Assembly (NCBI GenBank): GCA_021647785.1
Contig: JAKIUC010000009.1
Location: 24,668-88,667, forward strand
Origin: Melioribacteraceae bacterium
GTDB taxonomy: Bacteria; Bacteroidota; Ignavibacteria; Ignavibacteriales; Melioribacteraceae
Reading direction: 5' to 3'
Length of the DNA stretch: 64,000 nucleotides
Positions 26,909-36,430 of the stretch are shown in pieces. The notes beneath the pieces are model-generated. The model was not told the DNA's origin and did no database searches. It saw nothing but the letters and a program-made list of their open reading frames with translations. A program made the position numbers and the translations under genes. Position 1 is the first letter of the stretch, and each line of letters begins with the position of its first letter.

Positions 26909-29155
26909 TTATTTTATAAGTAACATTTTCCTACTTTGCAAAAGTCCAGCACTTGTAAGAGTATATATATAAATTCCTGAAGCCAGTTTTGATGCATTAA
27001 ATACAACTTCGTAAGCACCAGGTTTTTGTATTTCATTAACAAGAGTTGCAACCACCTGACCAAGCAAATTATAAACTTTTAATGTTACATTTTGCGGTCC
27101 CGCAGTAGCGGGACGGCGTGTTTCTACTGGTATTGAATATTTAATTATTGTGCTAGGGTTAAAAGGGTTTGGATAGTTTGCTTCAAGTGAAAATTTGCTT
27201 ACTAAATTATCGTCAACTAATTTAACATCAACTGTTGGAACAGCTCTATATATTTCACTACCTCCAGAAGCTACCCATATATATCCGTTATTATCAACCA
27301 TAATACCATAATTTGTAGTAGCCGTAACAATATCCAAATCAATAATATCTTCCCAAGTATATCCGCCATCATACGTAACAAAAAGAAACTTACTGCCAGT
27401 TAAATACCAGGTTAATTCATCAACAATTGCAATACTTTCAATTTTTTTTGATAAACCAGCAACTTCGATATATTCCCAAGTCTTACCGCCATCATTAGAT
27501 AATATAAGTTTTTCACCTGCTGCAAGACCAAAGCTATTATTTAGAAATTCAATTTCGTAGAAATCATGCTCTCCCGGTGGCATATTGCTTGGAGTAATTT
27601 TTGTCCAACTTATTCCACCATCAGTTGTATATGCCAAAGCGGATTCATCTCCGGCAACAACGCCATTGTTTTCATCAAAGAAATGGAGGGAGTTTAATTC
27701 GTTTATTAAATTTGGGTCTGCAATTAGTGAACTCCAGTTTATCCCGCCATCTGTAGTTTTGTAAAACGCACTTACGTCAGGATTTCCTTTCCCTACAACA
27801 AAACCAACATCTTCGTTTATAAATAGTACTCCGTAATTATTTATAGTAGTTGCCATTGTGTCTTTCATAATCTGTGTCCAAGTTTCTCCACCATCACTGG
27901 TCTTTGATACAGTCCTATTTTTTTGGGCAGCGTATCCAATATTTTCATTAAGAAAAAAAAGGTCTTCCACAGTTGGAGAGACATTTTTATCTGAAATGTA
28001 TGTGCTTTCCCAGGACTCTCCATTATCAATTGATTTAAGAAATAGACCGTTAAACCCTGCTGCTATTATTGTATTATCACCAATTTTATCAATTTCATAA
28101 AGAGTGGAGGAAGGGATTTCAGTAATTAATTTCCAACTCTCCCCAGCATCTTCCGATATCGCTATTCCACCATTAGAACCAACAATACATATTTTGTCAT
28201 TTATCAAACTTATTGATTTAGCTTGGAAACCCATTGGAAAGTTGATCTCATTCCAATTTAATCCACCATCTATTGTTTTATATGCAACCCCACCCTTATA
28301 ACTTGAACCACCAACTGCAATACCATAGAGTTCGTCATTAAATGCAATACTATACAAATTAACATATAATCTGTTATCTTCTACTTGAGTCTCATACGTC
28401 CAGTTTGCACCACCATCTGTTGAACGTAATGTATAAGTAGGCTGCAAACCGGACGAACTTGCCCCCCAACCAGTAGCAAACGCAACTGTTTCGTTAATCA
28501 TTACAACTGCATTCAAATCAGTACGAGTATAACCATAAGGAATTCCCGTTGGAGTTGGGGCTTTAGTCCAAGCTAATCCATCTGTTGTGTAATAAATTGC
28601 AAAATTTCCTGACCTTCCGCCAACACAAACTCCACGTTCAGCAGAATAAAAACTCATAGCTTTTAAATTAGTTGCAACTTCTGTTGCTTGAATAGTCCAA
28701 GTGGTTCCTCCATCAGTAGTGTGTGAAATTTCACCTCCAGTAGAAGTTCCGGATAGTACCCATCCAGTGTTTGCATCAGTAAAATATAGTGAATAAATTT
28801 TTCCGCCAACTGACTCGAACATTACTTCAATCCAAGTTGCACCACCATCTATACTTTTTAGAATTAGATCGTTAGCTCCCCCAGCATAGCCAATATTTTC
28901 ATCAACAAAAAAAATGCTATACATTGATGCAATAACTGGTAAAGTATCTATTGGCTCTTCCCAAGTATAACCACCATCAGTTGTTCTTAAAATTGTACCA
29001 GACTGACCGGCAATCCATCCAAGATTTTCATTTATGAAGAAGATATCACTTAATGGATTATATGTTGCCGAAGTAACTTTTTTCCATCTGCTTGCTCCAT
29101 AAAGTGAAATTGAAAAAAGCAGTATCACTATAATTAATATTTTTTTAATCATCAA
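26909..29155 (-). CDS. Type IX-secreted YCF48/BNR-type propeller protein
   Basis: 748 residues: signal peptide (about 3-20); two successive propeller-like blocks built from YCF48/BNR repeats with the recurring TxDGGxxW pattern (TTDGGYTWEE, STDGGANWTYE, TSDGGETWTQI, SNDGGKTWEY); and a sorting domain starting NYPNPFNPSTIIKYSIPVE and ending QSRKMLLIK. Within the sorting domain, compared with the other two in this window, there are nine extra residues around RRPATAGPQ encoded by a hairpin repeat. It follows the TonB/DUF4876/barrel genes on the same strand after a 180-base gap. Confidence 0.82.
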   Translation of the reverse strand: MMIKKILIIVILLFSISLYGASRWKKVTSATYNPLSDIFFINENLGWIAGQSGTILRTTDGGYTWEEPIDTLPVIASMYSIFFVDENIGYAGGANDLILKSIDGGATWIEVMFESVGGKIYSLYFTDANTGWVLSGTSTGGEISHTTDGGTTWTIQATEVATNLKAMSFYSAERGVCVGGRSGNFAIYYTTDGLAWTKAPTPTGIPYGYTRTDLNAVVMINETVAFATGWGASSSGLQPTYTLRSTDGGANWTYETQVEDNRLYVNLYSIAFNDELYGIAVGGSSYKGGVAYKTIDGGLNWNEINFPMGFQAKSISLINDKICIVGSNGGIAISEDAGESWKLITEIPSSTLYEIDKIGDNTIIAAGFNGLFLKSIDNGESWESTYISDKNVSPTVEDLFFLNENIGYAAQKNRTVSKTSDGGETWTQIMKDTMATTINNYGVLFINEDVGFVVGKGNPDVSAFYKTTDGGINWSSLIADPNLINELNSLHFFDENNGVVAGDESALAYTTDGGISWTKITPSNMPPGEHDFYEIEFLNNSFGLAAGEKLILSNDGGKTWEYIEVAGLSKKIESIAIVDELTWYLTGSKFLFVTYDGGYTWEDIIDLDIVTATTNYGIMVDNNGYIWVASGGSEIYRAVPTVDVKLVDDNLVSKFSLEANYPNPFNPSTIIKYSIPVETRRPATAGPQNVTLKVYNLLGQVVATLVNEIQKPGAYEVVFNASKLASGIYIYTLTSAGLLQSRKMLLIK
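27097..27114. repeat. REP-like hairpin inside a coding sequence
   Basis: GTCCCGC, a 4-nt loop, and GCGGGAC form a perfect 7-bp stem inside the sorting-domain region of the YCF48-type gene. Similar CCYGC/GCGGG hairpins occur in gaps at 32321-32337 and about 52670-52685. Its codons account for the extra residues in that sorting domain. Confidence 0.7.
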
Positions 29156-29337
29156 ACATCCAAATCATTTCATTAAAGAATCCTTGGAATAACCTATTTT
29201 GAAAGTCTGTTTCTATAATAATCTCACTAATATTTGCTACACTCGGGGGGCGTAGCATCAAAAACGAAGTATAATTAACATTTAAATTATTATGTAAAAA
29301 TAGAATTCCTTTAACTTTTCGGTTATGCAAAGCCTCC

Positions 29338-30786
29338 TTAAAAATTATAAAATCTTAATGTTGTGTAAATACCATAGTTATTTTTATATAAACTATTCTC
29401 ACTAAGTCTTGTTGCTGCATATTCAAAGCGCGGTTCAATTTCGACAGAATTCGAAAGTTTAACTCTGCCTCCAAATGTAATAAAATGTGTAACAACATTC
29501 TTTCCACCAAAGATAAAGTCATGTTCTTTATAAATAAAATTATATCCAATTCTTACTACAAACATTTCACTTAATGATGCTTCAAATCCTACACGTGCTA
29601 TATGGTTAAACGCTGTTATTTCAGAGAACTTATTATCAATATATTTTAATGAATCAGCTGCGATTGAATGTAACTCATATTCAGTTCCTACAAGAATATT
29701 TTTCGATTTATTAGAATATGTTAATCCCACTCCGGTAAAGATATCATCAACACTAAGCTCCCATATTGTTAAATTACGTTTGCTATTTTTTGACCAGCTA
29801 TTATCATCAGTATAGCCTGCTGTAAATCCAAAAGTAAAACTGTTGCTTTGCAGCCATCTTGCCTGCAGAATAATTTTACTATTCTCATAGCTTGTATATC
29901 CATCTTCAACATCAATAAGCGAACTCGCTGGAAAAAGAGATTTTGAATTATGGAGTACATATTTAAAATCCAACCCAATTGTTAGATTCTCTAAATAAGT
30001 AAATTGTGTTTGGGCAGAAAAAATATTTCCAAATTTTTTCAATTTATAACTCTGCGATGTACCACGAAGTTCAATTTTGTATCTATCCCCTCTGTACAGA
30101 AAAGTTTGAACCGTTCTATTATTTACATCAGTGGCAGTAATTCTTTCTTGAGCATCATAAATTTCGTAATTAACACCAAAAGAAAAATTATTTGAAAATC
30201 TATAAGCAATTCCAATATTTCCTGAAACCTTACGGTACAATGTTTCGGCAAAGGTATAGACTTTTTTCAAACCATCTAAAATTTTGTAACTAACTGATGC
30301 TCCAACAAAAAAATTATCTATCAATTCGAGACTATGCATAAATTCAAAGGTTGGTCCGCTATATCTATAATCTCCGGAAGTTGTGTCGGTAAAGAAGAAT
30401 GCATCACCAGAGTAAGGTTCAAGAGTCAAAATTTTGTTTCTATCTTTTTGCATTTCATAATTGTATGAGGCATATCCACGGAAAGTACCACTACTGCCAA
30501 GAGGTTTAATTCCCATAAAACTTAAATCAAAATTATTAATATTTCCAGATTCGTAGTAGCGGTGGTAATCTCCTTTACTATTTCTAAAGACCGGGTCAAT
30601 CTCTAATCTTCGATTTACTTGACTATTAATTAACCAAGCCGGATTTCCACCAAGTATATAAGGGTCAATCTGCGAATCAATATCCACAATAGAATAGCTT
30701 AAACCGCCAAGTGCATCTAATCTACTTTGTTGTGCAAAGAGAGTTGGAGATATAAACAGTATTAGTAATAATAATTTAAATTTCAT
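29338..30786 (-). CDS. Outer-membrane beta-barrel protein (DUF6850-like)
   Basis: About 482 residues from the ATG at 30786 (MKFKLLLLILFISPTLFAQQ), which gives a proper signal peptide; a reading from 30831 adds 15 unlikely residues. The mature part is rich in alternating aromatic and polar strands, ending YGIYTTLRFYNF with a terminal Phe as in outer-membrane barrels. It resembles the DUF6850 barrels found with DUF4876 lipoproteins and TonB receptors in Bacteroidota. It lies third in that order here. Function unknown. Confidence 0.65.
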   Translation of the reverse strand: MKFKLLLLILFISPTLFAQQSRLDALGGLSYSIVDIDSQIDPYILGGNPAWLINSQVNRRLEIDPVFRNSKGDYHRYYESGNINNFDLSFMGIKPLGSSGTFRGYASYNYEMQKDRNKILTLEPYSGDAFFFTDTTSGDYRYSGPTFEFMHSLELIDNFFVGASVSYKILDGLKKVYTFAETLYRKVSGNIGIAYRFSNNFSFGVNYEIYDAQERITATDVNNRTVQTFLYRGDRYKIELRGTSQSYKLKKFGNIFSAQTQFTYLENLTIGLDFKYVLHNSKSLFPASSLIDVEDGYTSYENSKIILQARWLQSNSFTFGFTAGYTDDNSWSKNSKRNLTIWELSVDDIFTGVGLTYSNKSKNILVGTEYELHSIAADSLKYIDNKFSEITAFNHIARVGFEASLSEMFVVRIGYNFIYKEHDFIFGGKNVVTHFITFGGRVKLSNSVEIEPRFEYAATRLSENSLYKNNYGIYTTLRFYNF

Positions 30787-30862
30787 TTTAATTCTTTTAA
30801 AGTTCTTTTTAACTCGGCTAAGTTCTCCCAAGGGGATGCTTTCAGCGTACTTATCTTAGCAA

Positions 30863-31034
30863 ATAATGTCGTGCCGATGGCACTGTTGTTATCTATTTTA
30901 TTATTGATATTACCATAATATCGCTCCTCTGGAGCTTTTAGTACCGTAGGTACGATATTATGGTAAAAAAAACATATAAGCAAAAATAAATGCCATTCCG
31001 CAAAAAGATACGGAACAGGTAGGCACGACATTAT
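30863..31034. repeat. Nested inverted-repeat block with family P copy 2
   Basis: The gap between the barrel and DUF4876 genes (326 bases) is filled by palindromes. Perfect 13-bp outer arms ATAATGTCGTGCC lie at 30863-30875 and inverted at 31022-31034. Inside is family P copy 2 (30907-30970) with 14-bp perfect arms TTACCATAATATCG and inner hairpins GCTCC/GGAGC and GTACC/GGTAC, plus a GTGCC/GGCAC hairpin at the left end. No gene is seen. Confidence 0.75.
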
Positions 31035-31112
31035 CACTTTTTAAATAAAACTGTAATCATTGGAACTTAGTCTTCAACTTTTCCATAGGATGCTTAGAGC
31101 AAGGCACTTTCA

Positions 31113-32204
31113 TCATTGCCAGCCTGGAGTAGGATAAGGAATAGTCTTCCAATCTAAAGTTCCATCATTTGTGTCAATACCTTTCTCTCTTCTTTGCATC
31201 GATTCTCCATTATATTTTGGCGGTGATTTTATCCATCCCCTATCAATTCTATCATCTAAAGTTGGATATCCGATACCTCCCGTTCGGTATTCAACACCAT
31301 CAAGAATTGTTTCAATATCAATACCATCTTCCCAAACAGTATCTACACCACTCGTAATTATAACTCTATCTGAATCAAGTCTTATTATAAAGTCAATGTT
31401 TTTATCAAGACGAATATTTCGCAAGTTTGGAACACTTGGATTATCAAACTCGATAGCACTAAGTTGATTCACAAATTCCCAATCAGCATTACTTAAATTA
31501 ATGCTTGTTGAAATAGAATTCTGATGATTATAAGCATCTCTGGCTAAAACTATAAATGAGTGTGGTTCAAATGGAAAATTCTGTTCACCTGAACGTCCTG
31601 GAAATTTAAATGCATAAGTTACTCCGTCAATATCATTGTCAAAACCCCAATCACCACCTGGTGGCTGTGTACCTTCATCAGTAAAAGAGAGTCGGAATAC
31701 TTGCATTCCATCAAGAAACTTTACATCATTGCTGCTATTATAAAGTTCAATAAACTGGTCTCTAAAGAAAAAAATATTATTTACAGGACCGCCAGCATAT
31801 ATTTCATTTATTGAAATTCCACTTGATGAAATAGGTTTTGCAAATATTGTATCATTCACTGGAGTTCCGCTAACAACCTCGATATTAGTGATATTGCCAA
31901 CAATAAATATATTTGAATCATCAGGGTGTTTTTTTCTAGCAGAAATTTGGTAAATAGATGAAGGAATATCTGTGAGATGCATCGCACCAGTTTCATCAGT
32001 ATGTTCAGTTCTCATTCCATATTCTGAAACAAGAATCATCTCAGCATTTGCAAGGGGTATATAGCTTTTACTCGAATCACTATTAACAACTTCCCACATT
32101 GCAGCAATTTTCAGTTCAGCTTTGCCATCCACTTGAACCGGTGCTTTTTCCTGACAAGAAAATAGAACTGCTAATAATGATATAAATAATATTCTTTTTT
32201 TCAT
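31113..32204 (-). CDS. DUF4876 lipoprotein
   Basis: 363 residues: lipoprotein signal (FISLLAVLFSCQ), an N-terminal Ig/transthyretin-like fold (about 25-125, IPLANAEMILVSEYG, TDETGAMHLTDIPSSIY), then the DUF4876 core (GISINEIYAGG, FFFRDQFIELYNSSND, FLDGMQVF, RSGEQNFPFEPHSFIVLARD) and a C-terminal conserved part GGIGYPTLDDRIDRGWIKSP. It is anchored in a membrane and lies directly behind a TonB-dependent receptor, an association seen in Bacteroidota. The receptor's ligand is unknown. Confidence 0.75.
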   Translation of the reverse strand: MKKRILFISLLAVLFSCQEKAPVQVDGKAELKIAAMWEVVNSDSSKSYIPLANAEMILVSEYGMRTEHTDETGAMHLTDIPSSIYQISARKKHPDDSNIFIVGNITNIEVVSGTPVNDTIFAKPISSSGISINEIYAGGPVNNIFFFRDQFIELYNSSNDVKFLDGMQVFRLSFTDEGTQPPGGDWGFDNDIDGVTYAFKFPGRSGEQNFPFEPHSFIVLARDAYNHQNSISTSINLSNADWEFVNQLSAIEFDNPSVPNLRNIRLDKNIDFIIRLDSDRVIITSGVDTVWEDGIDIETILDGVEYRTGGIGYPTLDDRIDRGWIKSPPKYNGESMQRREKGIDTNDGTLDWKTIPYPTPGWQ

Positions 32205-32252
32205 TTTTCTATAATTTAATTTTTATAAAGTCTTTATAAAACAAATACTTTC

Positions 32253-32354
32253 TATACCGACAATGAATAGGTTTTCGGAATTCCAAAAGCGAATATTGTC
32301 GGTATATAACAACCAAATTGTCCTGCTAAGCGGGACCAATTTGGGTTGTATATA
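32253..32354. repeat. Two adjacent palindromes between the receptor and DUF4876 genes
   Basis: First: perfect 12-bp arms TATACCGACAAT (32253-32264) and its complement (32295-32306). Second, sharing its edge: 32303-32354, arms TATAACAACCAAATTG and its near-complement, with an inner GTCC-GC/GCGGGAC hairpin. They sit in a 152-base gap within one gene series, ending 2 bases before the receptor's stop codon. Confidence 0.7.
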
Positions 32355-32356
32355 TT

Positions 32357-35035
32357 TTAAAATAATTTATCAAATATCATACTAAATTCAATTCCATAAA
32401 ACAATTCCGGATTTCTACTATCCTCTTTATATTTTTTATTCACAGGGTCGTAGTAATTCCAAATTGCCGGATCATCCATAAAATTATTAACGTAAAATGA
32501 AACCTCAGCCCCATCAAAAAGTGATTTTGAAACATTGAAACTGAATAACCACTTAGGTGGTCTTGAAATCACGGACTCTTGATAATCGCGATCAGTTTTT
32601 CCTTTGTCGGTTAACAAATTGTAATCAACTGGTATTAAGGAAAATTTTTGTTTCCTATCTCCATACAACTGCTCTCCTCGTAAGGTAACCCAAAGACCCA
32701 ATTCTTTATTTATATATTTCACATAATAATTTATCTGCAATCTATCTTGCCAATTACCTGATGAAGGATAGTAAAACCCAATCAATGTATCGGTAGTAAC
32801 ATTAGGGACTTGGTAGTTTGCAATTTGCCCAATGCTTTCATCGTTAGTAAACTTATAGGAATATCCTCTACTTGGAGTTTTATTATAACTATACGAGCCT
32901 GTAATTTTGAAGTTCATATTAAGTGGTTTAATCTGTGCTGTTTTAAAAATAAATTCTATACCCTTACTTCTATTGGCTCCAATGTTATAGTATAACGAAT
33001 ATTCATCCACATAATAGACAACTTTTTTTCTGTTATCATCAATTTCAGTAAATACTTGTTTTTTTTGAATCTTGGGCTGGTTATTTCTTTCACGATAGTA
33101 AGCAGTTAAAGAGATTCCTATTTTATCTAAAAATTTGTGGTCGTACGAAATCTCTAATTGTGTTGTTTTATAACCCTGCAAATCTGGAACTTTCTTATCA
33201 AATCTAAAATATTCTGTATCACCGGTTATTGGGTTTCTCCATTTCAACACACTTTCCGGAGGATAAATACGGCTCATAGCTGGCGATTTTGAACTACTTC
33301 CAAAATTAATTCTTAACTGATTATTCGGAGAAAAATATGTTAACAAACTTATTCTCGGATTAAAAAAACTTCCTTGATATGACTCGACTAAATCGCCATC
33401 ACCCCAAAGCCCGCTTACATTAAATGAATTTGGTCTATACATTTCATATCGAAACCCAAACATAAGCGTAAAGTCAAAAAGGAAATGTCCAGTCAGTTTA
33501 TCCTCAGCATACAGACTAAAGATTAGTTGCCCTGGAATAGAATCAAAAGTGTATGAACGCTTCTTCGATTCAACTCCGTAGTAATTATAAACAGTATCTA
33601 TAATTAAACCTTCACCACTATTAGCATCATACTGAACCTCTGTACCTGCAAGGAAGTTATGAATAAAATCTCCAGTATAAAAAATATTTTGCCATTCAAA
33701 CCTTCCGCCAGCAAGCCATTGAATTCCTTTAGTTTCAGCTTTTCCAATATATGAAGATACCGTATCTCCCTCTGGAGTAACAAGATACTCAGTTCTTAAT
33801 CTACTTCTCATTGAGTTTATTTTCTTCATACTTACATAGGCATTGTACTTGAATTTAGAGATTTGATTAAAAGGTTTCACAGTTCCCCAAGTATTAAGCC
33901 CAACTGTATAGCCTCTATTAAAATCTTTGGTTTTTAATAGATCGCCTTGAGGTTCTTTTTCATCATTAATAAACTGACCTTTTAATTTGTAGCGTGCAGT
34001 CCAATTATTATAATGTTCAGCAGCATAAATTAGTTGTGCTGTCATTCTAGTATATTCATCACCTACTAATCGTAAATCTCTTTCACTACGAGCAGCATTG
34101 GCATTATAATTAAGTGAATTATTACCGAGACTAAAACCACCTCCAAAATTAACCTCGCTTATTTTCGGATTGTTCTTAATTTTTATTCTGTGCGGAGCTA
34201 CTCCCATTTTAGTTTTAAGTTCAATAATTCCGTTAGAAAAATCGCCATATCTCACGGAAGGCATTCCGAGAATAACTGAGACAGATTCGAGATTATCGGC
34301 TGGTATTTCTCTCAAATCAACGCTGCCTCCCATACTGTTCATACCAAACTTTGATCCGGATAGAGCTTCAAATTGCAAATTAGAATTATTTGAAATAGGC
34401 TCACCATCAATAATTATTTTTGTACCAAATGCATCTATCTGTTCTTCGGCAGTAGTACCTGCTGATGCTCTAATAGCTATTTGGCTCGTTTTATTTATAC
34501 CAGGGTTTGTTTTTTGAATCCCAGGAACTAAATCAAGAACATCGCCCAAATTTGTTGCTTGGTAATGTTCAATTTCTCCGGAACTAATATCAGTTGTAGT
34601 AGCAATATCTCTGGGTAGTAAATCATCTTTAGCTGATACTATTATTCCGCCAACATTAAAGGATTCTGGTTTTAGATTAAAATTTAATTGAATTAATCTC
34701 TCTTTAACGATTTCAATTTCAACAACTTTTTTAGTGTAACCAACGTAAGATGCTTGTACTTTATATTTCCCAACTGGAATATTTTCTAATCTGAATTTTC
34801 CCTCAAAATTAGCAGTTGTGCCAAAGGTAGTACCAATTAAAATTATGTTTGCTGAAAATAACGACTTCCCTTTTTCATCTAAAACTACACCCTTTATTCC
34901 ACCACTACTCTCTTCTGTGAAATCTAAATTTTGTTTTGAATTATTTATCCATGTTTGCGAAAGGCTTACTTGCTGAAATAAAAATAAAAAGAAAAAAAGG
35001 GATATGAAAAATTTTTCTAACAGAACTCCCACCAA
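32357..35035 (-). CDS. TonB-dependent receptor with carboxypeptidase-regulatory-like domain
   Basis: 892 residues: signal peptide (about 8-27), a carboxypeptidase-D regulatory-like domain (about 44-130, GGIKGVVLDEKGKSLFSANI, GKYKVQASYVGYTKKVVEIE), plug domain (VVSAKDDLLPRDIATT, LGDVLDLVPGIQKTNPG, DGEPISNNSNLQ, VILGMPSVRYGDFSNG), then the long barrel. It takes a ligand across the outer membrane with TonB energy; no SusD partner is present, so it is not a standard SusCD pair. It leads the DUF4876/barrel series. A palindromic repeat lies upstream. The ligand is unknown. Confidence 0.85.
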   Translation of the reverse strand: MVGVLLEKFFISLFFFLFLFQQVSLSQTWINNSKQNLDFTEESSGGIKGVVLDEKGKSLFSANIILIGTTFGTTANFEGKFRLENIPVGKYKVQASYVGYTKKVVEIEIVKERLIQLNFNLKPESFNVGGIIVSAKDDLLPRDIATTTDISSGEIEHYQATNLGDVLDLVPGIQKTNPGINKTSQIAIRASAGTTAEEQIDAFGTKIIIDGEPISNNSNLQFEALSGSKFGMNSMGGSVDLREIPADNLESVSVILGMPSVRYGDFSNGIIELKTKMGVAPHRIKIKNNPKISEVNFGGGFSLGNNSLNYNANAARSERDLRLVGDEYTRMTAQLIYAAEHYNNWTARYKLKGQFINDEKEPQGDLLKTKDFNRGYTVGLNTWGTVKPFNQISKFKYNAYVSMKKINSMRSRLRTEYLVTPEGDTVSSYIGKAETKGIQWLAGGRFEWQNIFYTGDFIHNFLAGTEVQYDANSGEGLIIDTVYNYYGVESKKRSYTFDSIPGQLIFSLYAEDKLTGHFLFDFTLMFGFRYEMYRPNSFNVSGLWGDGDLVESYQGSFFNPRISLLTYFSPNNQLRINFGSSSKSPAMSRIYPPESVLKWRNPITGDTEYFRFDKKVPDLQGYKTTQLEISYDHKFLDKIGISLTAYYRERNNQPKIQKKQVFTEIDDNRKKVVYYVDEYSLYYNIGANRSKGIEFIFKTAQIKPLNMNFKITGSYSYNKTPSRGYSYKFTNDESIGQIANYQVPNVTTDTLIGFYYPSSGNWQDRLQINYYVKYINKELGLWVTLRGEQLYGDRKQKFSLIPVDYNLLTDKGKTDRDYQESVISRPPKWLFSFNVSKSLFDGAEVSFYVNNFMDDPAIWNYYDPVNKKYKEDSRNPELFYGIEFSMIFDKLF

Positions 35036-35123
35036 CGTTTATTATTGATTTACCAAATTACAATAACTAAAAATTAAACTCAATTCTATTATTGGGGAAA
35101 TAATTGTACCCTTTTACTTATGA

Positions 35124-35188
35124 ATATTACCATAATATCGCTGCTCTGGAGCTTTTAGTACCGTAGGTACAATATATATATAGTATTG
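35124..35188. repeat. Palindromic repeat, family P copy 3 (right arm decayed)
   Basis: Matches copy 2 almost base for base through ATATTACCATAATATCG, the GGAGC part and TTAGTACCGTAGGTAC. The right arm has become a run of AT repeats and no longer pairs fully with the left. It lies in the 249-base gap between galE and the TonB receptor gene. A TCCG/CGGA-bounded GC-rich patch (35191-35212) follows. Confidence 0.75.
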
Positions 35189-35284
35189 AATCCGCCGCCC
35201 GAGGATGTCGGAATGGTTGAATTGCTGTAATAGCCTATCTGGCAACTGCCTGAAACAATTTAACAATTATTCGTAGTAAAGTGT

Positions 35285-36304
35285 TTACAAGTTAGTTTCA
35301 AATCCATTAGGGTTCTGTGATTGCCATCGCCACGAATCTTCGCACATTTTTTCAATTCCATATTTTGCTTCCCAGCCTAACTCTTTTTTCGCAAGAGCAG
35401 GATTAGCATAACAAGCTGCAATATCACCAGGTCTTCTATCAACAATTTTAAAAGCTATCTCTTTATTGGATGCTTTTGCAAAGGCATTAACAACCTGAAT
35501 TACAGAGTATCCATTTCCAGTTCCTAAATTATACACAACACAACCAGGATTTTGGACTAATTTTCTTAACGCTTTTAAATGCCCTTTTGCTAAATCGACA
35601 ACATGAATATAATCACGAACCCCAGTGCCATCAATAGTTGGATAGTCATTTCCAAAAATGGATAGCTCTTTTCTTTTGCCAACCGCAACTTGAGTTATAA
35701 AGGGCATCAGATTATTTGGAATTCCATTTGGGTCTTCACCAATTTTACCAGATTCGTGAGCACCAACAGGATTAAAATAACGGAGTATTGCAATATCCCA
35801 GCTATTATCCGATTTATATAAATCTCGTAGGATTTCCTCAATCATTAATTTTGAGTGCCCATAAGGGTTTGTTGCAGAGAGTGGAAAGTCCTCTGTAATA
35901 GGAACTTTATGAGGGTCCCCATAAACAGTAGCCGAAGAACTAAATACCAATTTGGTAACATCATTATTCATCATTACTTCCAAAAGATTCAAAGTACCGG
36001 AAACATTATTACTGTAGTAGTGAAGTGGAATTTCTACCGATTCGCCAACAGCTTTAAGTCCGGCAAAATGAATAACTGCATCAACATTTTCATCAACAAA
36101 TATTTTATTCAGTTTCTCTTTCTCTAATAGGTCAGTTTCGTAAAATTTAATTTTTGTATTAGTTATCGCTTCAACTCTATTAAGTGATTCAATTTTACTG
36201 TTACTAAGATTATCAACAATTACAACTTCATTACCATCTTCAACTAACTCTATTACAGTATGGCTTCCAATATACCCCACACCACCGGTAACTAATATTT
36301 TCAT
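35285..36304 (-). CDS. galE: UDP-glucose 4-epimerase
   Basis: 339 residues. Interconverts UDP-glucose and UDP-galactose for surface polysaccharides or galactose use. NAD-binding VTGGVGYIGSHTVIELVEDG, DLLEKEKLN, VIHFAGLKAVGES, the catalytic FSSSATVYGDP and YxxxK in ATNPYGHSKLMIEE, RYFNPVGAHESG, and the sugar-binding GTGVRDYIHVVDLAKGH are all present. It is monocistronic and diverges from rpsU. Confidence 0.95.
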   Translation of the reverse strand: MKILVTGGVGYIGSHTVIELVEDGNEVVIVDNLSNSKIESLNRVEAITNTKIKFYETDLLEKEKLNKIFVDENVDAVIHFAGLKAVGESVEIPLHYYSNNVSGTLNLLEVMMNNDVTKLVFSSSATVYGDPHKVPITEDFPLSATNPYGHSKLMIEEILRDLYKSDNSWDIAILRYFNPVGAHESGKIGEDPNGIPNNLMPFITQVAVGKRKELSIFGNDYPTIDGTGVRDYIHVVDLAKGHLKALRKLVQNPGCVVYNLGTGNGYSVIQVVNAFAKASNKEIAFKIVDRRPGDIAACYANPALAKKELGWEAKYGIEKMCEDSWRWQSQNPNGFETNL

Positions 36305-36331
36305 TTCACAACTCTGTTTTCTTCATTTTTA

Positions 36332-36346
36332 TAGTTGCAATATAAT
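36332..36346 (-). promoter_or_regulatory. Candidate promoter box before galE
   Basis: ATTATATTGCAACTA on the minus strand, 28 bases before the galE ATG, differs by one base from the box in front of rlmN. It may be a -7/-10 type element; the evidence is two sites only. Confidence 0.3.
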
Positions 36347-36430
36347 ATTTTACTATTTGAAATAATGAGTTATTTAATTAAATTTGATGTTCACATTAAA
36401 TTAATAACCACTGAAAGGTAGGTGATAACT

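Noticed and set aside
30787..30831. Longer start for the outer-membrane barrel
   Set aside because: The added residues are basic and precede a clean signal peptide that starts at the ATG at 30786.
35036..35284. Cobalamin or other riboswitch before the TonB receptor
   Set aside because: I looked for conserved boxes and saw none; the gap holds a decayed palindrome and short GC-rich dyads only.
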